NCBI GenBank assembly: GCA_934501475.1
Contig: CAKSUL010000005.1
Coordinates: 1-56,625 of the forward strand
Source: an uncultured Roseovarius sp.
GTDB taxonomy: Bacteria > Pseudomonadota > Alphaproteobacteria > Rhodobacterales > Rhodobacteraceae
Direction of reading: 5' to 3'
DNA length: 56,625 nt
Shown here piece after piece: positions 36,740-43,932 of this stretch; the first letter of the stretch is position 1; each line of letters starts with the position of its first letter. The translations under genes and the position numbers were made by a program. The notes beneath the pieces are model-generated. The model had not been told where the DNA came from and made no database searches. It was given only the letters and a program-made list of their open reading frames with translations.

Positions 36740-37564
36740 TCAGATGAACCCTCCGGTTGGGGTGGCGTCCTGGCCCTGGCGGCGGGCGGCGCGACGGCGC
36801 ATCCATTCGGCCAGCACCAGCAACAGAATCGACACGGCCAGCAGGATCGTGCCAAGGGCCATGATCGACGGCAGCTTGGTGGGAAAGCGAAGCTGGCTCC
36901 AGATATAGACCGGAAGCGTGACATCGGTGCCGGTCAGGAAGAACGCGATGATGAATTCATCCAGGCTGATGGTGAAACAGATCAGCAGGCTGGACACGAT
37001 CCCCGGCATCACCAGCGGCAAGGTCACGCGGCGGAACGTGCCGACCCGGCTTTCGCCCAGATCGAACGACGCCTCCTCAAGGCTCTGGTCAAGGCCGGCA
37101 AAGGCGGAACTGAGGATGGCGATGGCGAATGGCGTGCAGATCAGCACGTGACCCGCCACCACCGTCCACAGCGACAGCGACAGCCCCAGTTGCATCAGCA
37201 TCACGATCAGCGCCACCGCGACGATGATCTCGGGCAGAACCAGCGGCAGCATGATGAACCCCACGATGCTGCGCTGCCCCGGAAAGCTGTATCGCGACGA
37301 GGCGCGTGCCGCGCAGGCGCCAAGCGCGGTGCTGATCAGCGCCGTGGCAACGGCGACCAGCGCCGAATTGACCACCGCATGATGCAGCGCCTCGGTGTTC
37401 CAGAGGGTCGAGAACCATTTGGTCGTCCCGCCGCTCAGCGGGAAGGCGATGATCGTGGCGTCATTGAACGCGAACAGCGGCAACAGCACCACCGGCGCAT
37501 AGAGAAAGGCCATGTATCCCACGGCATAGATCATCATCCAGTTGACGGCGCTCAGGCGTTTCAT
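36740..37564 (-). CDS. PotC-type ABC transporter permease
   Basis: 274-aa inner-membrane permease with about six helices. The EAA loop, which docks the ATPase, reads SLEEASFDLGESRVGTFRRV. N-terminal and C-terminal features match PotC relatives (AVGYMAFLYAPVVLLPLFAF). Its start overlaps the potB stop by 4 bases and potA follows after 2 bp, so the importer genes are translationally linked. Pairs with the PotB-type protein as a heterodimer. Confidence 0.9.
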   Translation of the reverse strand: MKRLSAVNWMMIYAVGYMAFLYAPVVLLPLFAFNDATIIAFPLSGGTTKWFSTLWNTEALHHAVVNSALVAVATALISTALGACAARASSRYSFPGQRSIVGFIMLPLVLPEIIVAVALIVMLMQLGLSLSLWTVVAGHVLICTPFAIAILSSAFAGLDQSLEEASFDLGESRVGTFRRVTLPLVMPGIVSSLLICFTISLDEFIIAFFLTGTDVTLPVYIWSQLRFPTKLPSIMALGTILLAVSILLLVLAEWMRRRAARRQGQDATPTGGFI

Positions 37565-38430
37565 CGCTGCACCTTTCCGCCGATCTTGCGGCCCGTCAGG
37601 TAGATGACGATGCTGATCGCGGCCACCACCACCATCGAGGTCACCGCCAGCGCCGCCCCGAGGGGCGCGTTATTGGCCTTGCCGAACTGGATCTGGATCA
37701 TGTTGGCCACCATCAGCCCATCGGTGCCCCCGACCAGTTTGGGCGTTATGAAATCGCCCACGGTCGGGATCAGCACGATCAGCGTCGCCGCCACCACCCC
37801 CGGCATCGCCAGCGGCAGGGTGACGCGGCGAAAACGCCGGAACGCACCATCGCCCAGATCCTCGGCCGCCTCAAGCAGCGAGCGGTCGATCTTTTCCAGC
37901 GCCACGAAGATCGGCAGGATCGCGAACGGCGCCCAGGCATGGGCCAGCGTCAGCACCACGGCATTGGCGTTGTAAAGGATGAAGGTCAGCGGCTCGTTTA
38001 TCAGCCCCACCTGCAAGAGCGCCGAATTCAGCACGCCGTTATAGCCCAGAATGACCTTCCACAGGAACACCCTGAGCAGATAGCTGGTCCAGAACGGCAC
38101 GGTGATCAGGAACAGCCACAGCGCCTTGCGCCTGCGCACGCGAAACGACAGGAAATAGGCGACCGGAAAGGCCAGCAGCACGGTCACCACCGTCACGATC
38201 AGCGATATCCGCAGCGAGCGCCACAACAACACCTGATAGATCGGCTTGGTCAGAACCTCGCGGTAATTGTCCAGCGTCAGGTTGTGGTCGATATCCAGGT
38301 AATTCTGGGTCCAGAAGCTGAAGGTGATGACCATCGCCAGGGGCGCGGCCAGCATCACCAGCGCATAGATCAGGGGCGGGCTGATCAGGGTCAGGCCCTG
38401 TCGGCCCTCCCGGGTCAGGGACAGGGCCAT
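37561..38430 (-). CDS. PotB-type ABC transporter permease
   Basis: 289-aa inner-membrane permease with about six helices, of the PotB group (IYALVMLAAPLAMVITFSFW near the N-terminus; EAA loop RSLLEAAEDLGDGAFRRFRR). It lies 5 bp after the Rieske2 gene and overlaps potC. Placing an importer between two Rieske oxygenase genes indicates that the imported compound is their substrate. Confidence 0.9.
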   Translation of the reverse strand: MALSLTREGRQGLTLISPPLIYALVMLAAPLAMVITFSFWTQNYLDIDHNLTLDNYREVLTKPIYQVLLWRSLRISLIVTVVTVLLAFPVAYFLSFRVRRRKALWLFLITVPFWTSYLLRVFLWKVILGYNGVLNSALLQVGLINEPLTFILYNANAVVLTLAHAWAPFAILPIFVALEKIDRSLLEAAEDLGDGAFRRFRRVTLPLAMPGVVAATLIVLIPTVGDFITPKLVGGTDGLMVANMIQIQFGKANNAPLGAALAVTSMVVVAAISIVIYLTGRKIGGKVQR

Positions 38431-38435
38431 GCGCC

Positions 38436-39656
38436 TCAGCCCGCCGCTGCGTCGGCTTGCGCCGCCAGCAATTCGGCGTTGCGTGCGTTCAGCGTGCCGG
38501 GGGCCGGGGCCTCATCGTCGTTCAGCACCGGAAACAGTTCGCGCAGAGTGTCGTGATAGCTGCGCACGCCATATTCCAGATCCGACAGGATGATCCCGTC
38601 GAAGCCGCTGGAAAACGCCGCCTCCCAGGTCCATTCGATCAGCTGTTCGTCCTCTTTGCTGGTCAGGCGGTCGATCCGCATGCTCAGATAGCGCGCCAGC
38701 CGCATCCGCCGGTCCTCGTCCGGGTGGCGATAGGTCGTCGAGCGCTGGATGGTCTTGCCGTTGGCCAATGGAAACTCATGATAAAAGATGACCGAGTCGG
38801 GATAGATCCCGAATACCAGATTGGGAAACATTCCCAGATAAAGCCATGCATTTTTGTGGTCATCATCCAATGAGGCGGGCGGCTCGAGAATGGTCTTGTA
38901 GTTCTTCACGCTCCAGAGCCGGGCATTGCCCTCGCGGAAGCTTGAGAAGGAGCGGGACGTGCCGTCCTGAAACGGCTCATCAAAGTAGTTGCTGCCGAAC
39001 AGGTCATGCAGGCCCGGATGGGCCATCGGCACGTGATAGCCCTCATTGTCCACATCGCGCACGCATTTCCAGTTGGCATTCATTTCCTCGGTGTGAAACC
39101 CGTCGCCGGTGGGCAGCATGTTTTCCAGATCATATTGCGCCAGTTCGGGCGCGAAACGGGCCATGACCTCGGCGACCGGGGGCTGCGGCCCCGGCTTGAA
39201 ACGCACGAAGACAAAGCCGTTCCAGATGTCCATGTCGATGGGTTTCAGCCCAAAGGCGACCGGGTCCAGATCGGGCAGCGACGCGGGCTGTGCCGCGCCG
39301 CGCAACGTGCCGTCTAGATTATAGGCCCAGCCATGGAACGGGCAGATGATGGCGGATTTGCAACTGCCCTGTTCCTCGGCGACGACGCGGCTGCCGCGGT
39401 GGCGGCACAGGTTGTGAAAGGCGCGCACCACACCGTCACGCCCGCGGATGATCAGCGCGCGTTCGCCCACCACATCCAGCGTGACGAAATCCCCGGCCTC
39501 GGGGACGTCATTGACGTGGCACACCGCCTGCCAGTGACGGCGGAAGAGCAGTTCCTTTTCGGCCTCCAGCATGTCCTCGCTGAAAAAGCTCCAGGCGGGC
39601 AGGCCGCTGCGGTCCCATGTCTCGGGCACGCCCGTATCGGTGTTGGTGGTTTTCAT
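38436..39656 (-). CDS. Rieske non-heme iron oxygenase alpha subunit 2
   Basis: 406-aa oxygenase, the first gene of the minus-strand operon. Rieske ligands are C84/H86 and C105/H108 ([20 protein letters not shown]); the mononuclear iron site has H208 and H213 in VDNEGYHVPMAHPGL. It equals Rieske1 in length but is clearly divergent (NEGYHVPMAHP against [11 protein letters not shown]), so the two probably act on different intermediates rather than being a recent duplicate. A TATAAT-like hexamer and the 18-bp palindrome lie 50-67 bp upstream. No reductase gene nearby. Confidence 0.9.
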   Translation of the reverse strand: MKTTNTDTGVPETWDRSGLPAWSFFSEDMLEAEKELLFRRHWQAVCHVNDVPEAGDFVTLDVVGERALIIRGRDGVVRAFHNLCRHRGSRVVAEEQGSCKSAIICPFHGWAYNLDGTLRGAAQPASLPDLDPVAFGLKPIDMDIWNGFVFVRFKPGPQPPVAEVMARFAPELAQYDLENMLPTGDGFHTEEMNANWKCVRDVDNEGYHVPMAHPGLHDLFGSNYFDEPFQDGTSRSFSSFREGNARLWSVKNYKTILEPPASLDDDHKNAWLYLGMFPNLVFGIYPDSVIFYHEFPLANGKTIQRSTTYRHPDEDRRMRLARYLSMRIDRLTSKEDEQLIEWTWEAAFSSGFDGIILSDLEYGVRSYHDTLRELFPVLNDDEAPAPGTLNARNAELLAAQADAAAG

Positions 39657-39705
39657 CTTGCGCCACTCCGTCCTGTTGGATCGCTTCGATCAGCTTACAG
39701 AATTA

Positions 39706-39723
39706 TATTTGAGCACTCAAATA
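39706..39723. promoter_or_regulatory. 18-bp palindromic operator, copy 2 (Rieske2-potBCA operon promoter)
   Basis: TATTTGAGCACTCAAATA has perfect 8-bp arms around a 2-bp centre. On the minus strand its end overlaps a TATAAT hexamer (39702-39707), so a bound repressor would block this promoter. It matches the site at 30714-30731 in 15 of 18 bases. Confidence 0.8.
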
Positions 39724-39740
39724 AAATTTTGAGGAAAGCG

Positions 39741-40991
39741 TCAGGCCAATGCCGCGATCATCCCGGCGGCGGCGCTGCGCCCGGATTCATGCGCCCCCGC
39801 GACAGTCGCCCATTTGCGCGGGCTGAGCGCCTCACCGGCGAACCAGATCCGCTCGCCGACCGGATCGTGCAGGGGTTTGCGGGCCTGGGCATGGCCGGGG
39901 CGCGCGACGGCATAGGCGCCACGCGTCAGGGGGTGCGCGCTCCAGTCATGGCTGTGATGACCCAGCAGGGCGGTCTCAATCCCGGCGCCGAAAATACGCG
40001 TGAGGCGGTCGATCACATAGTCGCTGGCCGCGCCCGGGCCCGCCTGTGAAAGGGATTTGGCCAGCCTGCCGCCCAGATCGAAATAGCTGATGCCGGTGCC
40101 GCCCGCGTCGATCAGCCCGCCGAACCCCTGCGGGATGCCATTGGCGTCCGCCTCGACACGAAAGCTGAAAAACCCATCGGTGCCGATGCCGGTCACATCA
40201 TGGCTGAAGCGCAGCGCGACATGGTTGTAATGCCCCATCTCCAGCCCGCCGAGCGCCGCCTCATGGGACGGGGGCAGGGCGGGATCAAAGCGGATCGCGC
40301 CGCTGGCCAGCACCCCGATTGACACGGTGACAAGGGCGGCGCGCGCCCGGATCACGCCGCGCGGGGTCGTGACCTCGACCCCCGGACCGGACCAGCGCAG
40401 CGCCTGCGCCGGGGTGTTCAGCGTCACCGCCATGTCGCGCGCCGAATGCGCCAGCAGCGCGCCGAACCCCTGTCGGCAATAGGCATCCGCGCCGCCCTCG
40501 ACGCTATACCAGTCCACACAGGAAAGCCCGTCGGTATCAATCCCCATTTCATAGGCCCCCAGCATCCAGTCCACGCTGGCCCCCCATTCGGGCGAGGGCG
40601 CAATCACGTCGGCGGCCGCCACATCGCGCCCGGCGGCCCCGGCCTGCGATATCGCCTTGCGCGCGCGATCGCTGGCCTTGCGAAATGCCGTGCGTTCGGC
40701 CCCGGTGGCAGGGCGGTCGCCGACATACATCACGCCAGCCTCGGGCGCGGGATAGATATCGAACCCCTGCAAGCGCCCGTAAGCGGCGAAATCATTGGAT
40801 TCGGCGCTGTGCAGCCAATGCGCGCCCAGATCGTAGGGCACGCCGAAAATGGCGGTGTCGGTCTTGGCACGCCCGCCGATTTGGGTATCGGCCTCGATCA
40901 CCTGCACGGACAAACCCGCCGCCATCAGGGCGCGGGCGCCCGACAGGCCCGCAGCGCCGGCGCCGATCACGATTACATCGGTTTCGCTCAT
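39741..40991 (-). CDS. Flavin-containing monoamine/polyamine oxidase-family protein
   Basis: 416-aa FAD amine oxidase: dinucleotide motif VIVIGAGAAGLSGARAL at the N-terminus, VIEADTQIGGRAKTD, and a C-terminal FAD segment RIWFAGEALSPRKWATVAGA. Members oxidise monoamines, polyamines or tryptophan-like amines to imines. It diverges from tetR2, with two overlapping inverted repeats in the gap, and ends 84 bp before the Rieske2 start. Together with the importer and aminotransferase it hints at a substrate bearing a primary or secondary amine. Substrate unknown. Confidence 0.87.
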   Translation of the reverse strand: MSETDVIVIGAGAAGLSGARALMAAGLSVQVIEADTQIGGRAKTDTAIFGVPYDLGAHWLHSAESNDFAAYGRLQGFDIYPAPEAGVMYVGDRPATGAERTAFRKASDRARKAISQAGAAGRDVAAADVIAPSPEWGASVDWMLGAYEMGIDTDGLSCVDWYSVEGGADAYCRQGFGALLAHSARDMAVTLNTPAQALRWSGPGVEVTTPRGVIRARAALVTVSIGVLASGAIRFDPALPPSHEAALGGLEMGHYNHVALRFSHDVTGIGTDGFFSFRVEADANGIPQGFGGLIDAGGTGISYFDLGGRLAKSLSQAGPGAASDYVIDRLTRIFGAGIETALLGHHSHDWSAHPLTRGAYAVARPGHAQARKPLHDPVGERIWFAGEALSPRKWATVAGAHESGRSAAAGMIAALA

Positions 40992-41071
40992 GGTTTTCGG
41001 GTGTCCTTTATTGTGTGCGCGATATCAGGACGGGGCGGACCTGCGCATAATTGGCTTGACAGAAACGCAAA

Positions 41072-41103
41072 AGTCAACAGATTGACTGAACAACCATTCA
41101 GTC
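41072..41103. promoter_or_regulatory. Two overlapping inverted repeats in the tetR2/amine oxidase promoter
   Basis: AGTCAA-CAGA-TTGACT (41072-41087) and GACTGAA-CAACCA-TTCAGTC (41084-41103) are both perfect inverted repeats that share four bases. They are unlike the 18-bp TetR1-type site, so TetR2 autoregulation plus control of the divergent amine oxidase gene is the likely use. Confidence 0.65.
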
Positions 41104-41152
41104 GGGCCGAGGCGATAACAGGCCGCTGCCCACCCCCGTTCCGGGACCAGAG

Positions 41153-41857
41153 ATGTCACAACAGACGACCAGATCAGAGCAGACCGGCAAGGCGACAGGG
41201 CGCACCGCCTCAAGAGAGGTGCGCCGCCAGCAACTGATCGATGCCGCCATCGACTCGATCGCCGAGCACGGGATTTCCGGCACCACGATCACCACGGTCA
41301 CCGGCTTTGCGGGCCTGTCTCTGGGCATCGTGAATTTCCATTTCCGCAACAAGGAAAGCCTGTTCGAGGAAACGCTGCGCTATCTTGCCACGGAGCATTC
41401 AAACCAATGGCGTCACGGCGTCGGCAACGCCGCAGCCGACCCGGCGACGCAGCTTCTGGCGATCGTGGATGCGCATTTCCACCCCGATATCTGCACCCGC
41501 AAGAAGCTGGCGGTGTGGTTCAATTTCTATGGCGAGGCGCGGTTTCGCGCCATCTATCGCCGGGTGCTGGCCGACATGGACCGCGAACGCCGGGCAGCCT
41601 CGCTGGAGCTGTGCCGCCGCCTGATCGACGCGGGCGGCTATCGCGGGCTGGAGGCCAGGCAGGTCGCAGACACGCTTGAGGGGCTCTATGACGGGCTGTG
41701 CCTGAATATGCTGATCTATCCCGATGCGTTCACCCGCGAGGATGCGATGCTGCGCGTGCGTCAGTATCTGGCCGGCCTGTTCCCCGACCATTTTACCGTT
41801 TCCGAACCCCACCCAGAAAAATCCAACCCAGAAAAAGCCCACCCAGAAAAAGGATGA
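41153..41857 (+). CDS. TetR-family regulator, BetI-like (TetR2)
   Basis: 234-aa TetR regulator: DNA-binding domain in residues about 20-75 (GISGTTITTVTGFAGLSLGI) and a BetI-like C-terminal domain (IVDAHFHPDICTRKKLAVWF). The C-terminus ends in a repeat of PEKSNPEKAHPEKG encoded by a 15-bp tandem repeat. It diverges from the amine oxidase and precedes three flavoprotein genes on the same strand; its stop is 3 bp before the GTG of the first. It probably controls the flavoproteins and itself in response to the same amine or an intermediate. Confidence 0.88.
   Translation: MSQQTTRSEQTGKATGRTASREVRRQQLIDAAIDSIAEHGISGTTITTVTGFAGLSLGIVNFHFRNKESLFEETLRYLATEHSNQWRHGVGNAAADPATQLLAIVDAHFHPDICTRKKLAVWFNFYGEARFRAIYRRVLADMDRERRAASLELCRRLIDAGGYRGLEARQVADTLEGLYDGLCLNMLIYPDAFTREDAMLRVRQYLAGLFPDHFTVSEPHPEKSNPEKAHPEKG
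41811..41853 (+). repeat. 15-bp tandem repeat, three copies, at the 3' end of tetR2
   Basis: Copies start at 41811, 41826 and 41841 (core ACCCAGAAAAA, third copy cut to 13 bp). It encodes the repeated Pro-Glu-Lys tail of TetR2, and its last AAAAAGGA serves as ribosome site for the GTG start at 41861. A copy-number change by whole units keeps the reading frame. Confidence 0.85.
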
Positions 41858-41860
41858 ACC

Positions 41861-43918
41861 GTGCCCCGCGATCCCCGTTTTGATATTCTGTTCGAGCCGG
41901 TCAAGATCGGCCCCCTGACCGCGCGCAACCGCTTTTACCAGGTGCCCCATTGCAACGGCATGGGGCGCTCTTATCCGTCGTCCATCGCCGAAATGCGCGG
42001 CATCAAGGCCGAAGGGGGCTGGGCCGTGGTCTGCACCGAAGAGGTGGATTTCCACGTCACCGGCGAAAGCACGCCCCATAACGAGGGCCGGCTATGGGAT
42101 GCGCAGGATATTCCGGGGCTGGCGCGTCTGACCGACAAGGTGCATGAATTCGGATCGCTGGCCGGGATCGAACTGGCCTATCCGGGCATGGCCGCCTCGA
42201 ACCTCTACAGCCGCGAGATCCCGATGGGCCCGAGTGCCATCCCGGTCAAGGGCAATGACCCGGTGCAGACCCGCGTCATGGACAAATCCGACATCCGCGC
42301 CCTGCGCAAGCTGCATGTGGATGCGGCGATCAATGCGCGCAGCGCCGGGTTCGACGTGATCTATGTCTATGCCGGGCACCAGTTGACGGTGCTGATGCAT
42401 TTCCTGTCGCGCACCCGCAACACCCGCAGCGATGAATATGGCGGCAGCCTGGAAAACCGCGCCCGCCTGCTGCGCGAAGTGCTGGAGGACACCCGCGAGG
42501 CGGTGGGCGACACCTGCGCCATCGCCATGCGCCTGGCCGTCGATGAGATGAAGGGCATGGCCGGGATCGCCTGCGACGCCGAAGGGCGCGATCTGGTCGA
42601 GATGCTGGCCGAACTGCCGGACCTGTGGGACGTGAATGTGAGCGACTGGGAAAATGACTCCCAGACTTCGCGCTTCAGCGAAGAGGGGTTTCAGGACAGC
42701 TATACCGCCTTCGTCAAACGGGTCACCACCAAGCCGGTGGTCGGGGTCGGGCGCTATACCTCGCCGGACCGGATGGTGTCGCTGATCAAATCGGGGCATA
42801 TGGATTTCATCGGGGCCGCGCGCCCGTCGATCGCCGATCCGTTCCTGCCCCTCAAGATCCAGGAGGGCCGGGTCGAGGACATCCGCGAATGTATCGGCTG
42901 CAATATCTGCGTGTCGGGCGATATGCAGGCGGTGCCGATGCGCTGCACCCAGAACCCCACCATGGGCGAGGAATGGCGCCGTGGCTGGCATCCCGAACGC
43001 ATCGCGCCCAAGACCAGCGATGACAGTGTGCTGATCGTCGGGGCGGGGCCTGCCGGGCTTGAGGCGGCGCGCGCCCTCGGGCAGCGCGGCTATGACGTGA
43101 CGCTGGCGGATCGCGCCGATCATGTCGGCGGGCGCGTCGCGCGCGAGCGGGCGTTGCCGGGCCTGAACGAATGGGGCCGCGTGGCCGATTACCGCGCCTA
43201 TCAGATCGCGCAGATGGCCAATGTCGCGCTCTATCTCAACAGTGACATGACGGCCGCCGGCGTGGGTGAGTTCGGCGCGGATCATGTGGTTCTGGCCACC
43301 GGCGCGACATGGTGCGACAGCGGCGTCGGGCGCTTTCACGCCACGCCGATACCGGCCGACCCGGCGATGCCGGTGCTGACGCCCGATGATGTGATGGCCG
43401 CGCGCCCGATGCCGGCGGGGCGGGTCGTGATCTTTGATGATGATCACTATTACATGGGCGGGCTGATGGCCGAAAAACTGCGCCTTGCCGGCCATGAGGT
43501 GACATTGGTCACCCCCGCCGGCGTGGCGTCCGGGTGGACCGTCAACACGCTGGAGCAGGGGCGCATCCAGACCCGGCTTCTGGAACTGGGGGTCGAGATC
43601 GTGGCACTGCACGCGCTGGCCGAGATCGGCGCGCGCGATGTGCGCCTTGACTGTGTCTATACCGGGCGCGCGCGGCATGTGGACTGCGCCGCCGTGGTCA
43701 TGGTGACGATGCGCCACCCCGACGCGGCGCTTTACGATGCGCTGGTCGCCGCCGGGGTCAGGGGCGTGGCGCGCATCGGCGATGCACTGGCCCCCGGCAC
43801 CATCGCGGCGGCGGTCTATGGCGGGCACCGCTATGCGCGCGAACTGGGCGAAACCCTGAATGATCCAGTGCCGTTCCGCCGTGAACTGCCCGAATTGGGG
43901 CCGATCCTGAAACCCTGA
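41861..43918 (+). CDS. Trimethylamine dehydrogenase-like FMN/4Fe-4S/FAD oxidoreductase, paralogue 1
   Basis: 685-aa protein of the TMADH/DgcA family: N-terminal TIM barrel with FMN, 4Fe-4S ligands C344, C347, C350 and C362 (CIGCNICVSG), then an NAD/FAD-like domain (VLIVGAGPAGLEAARAL). Cys31 in RFYQVPHC corresponds to TMADH Cys30, the covalent FMN attachment site; the VYAGH stretch keeps the Tyr/His pair of TMADH Tyr169/His172; WEND matches Trp264-x-x-Asp267. Glu61 replaces TMADH Tyr60 and the Trp355 region is SGDM, so the trimethylammonium cage is altered. Likely an N-demethylating dehydrogenase for another amine. Start codon is GTG. Confidence 0.9.
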   Translation: MPRDPRFDILFEPVKIGPLTARNRFYQVPHCNGMGRSYPSSIAEMRGIKAEGGWAVVCTEEVDFHVTGESTPHNEGRLWDAQDIPGLARLTDKVHEFGSLAGIELAYPGMAASNLYSREIPMGPSAIPVKGNDPVQTRVMDKSDIRALRKLHVDAAINARSAGFDVIYVYAGHQLTVLMHFLSRTRNTRSDEYGGSLENRARLLREVLEDTREAVGDTCAIAMRLAVDEMKGMAGIACDAEGRDLVEMLAELPDLWDVNVSDWENDSQTSRFSEEGFQDSYTAFVKRVTTKPVVGVGRYTSPDRMVSLIKSGHMDFIGAARPSIADPFLPLKIQEGRVEDIRECIGCNICVSGDMQAVPMRCTQNPTMGEEWRRGWHPERIAPKTSDDSVLIVGAGPAGLEAARALGQRGYDVTLADRADHVGGRVARERALPGLNEWGRVADYRAYQIAQMANVALYLNSDMTAAGVGEFGADHVVLATGATWCDSGVGRFHATPIPADPAMPVLTPDDVMAARPMPAGRVVIFDDDHYYMGGLMAEKLRLAGHEVTLVTPAGVASGWTVNTLEQGRIQTRLLELGVEIVALHALAEIGARDVRLDCVYTGRARHVDCAAVVMVTMRHPDAALYDALVAAGVRGVARIGDALAPGTIAAAVYGGHRYARELGETLNDPVPFRRELPELGPILKP

Positions 43919-43932
43919 GAAAGGGCGCGCAA

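Noticed and set aside
34398..36908. 836-codon open frame on the plus strand
   Set aside because: Antisense to Rieske1 and potA; composition biased, no recognisable domain.
41861..43918. Naming paralogues 1 and 2 as trimethylamine dehydrogenase
   Set aside because: Cofactor sites match but the trimethylammonium-binding aromatic residues do not, so only a family name is given.
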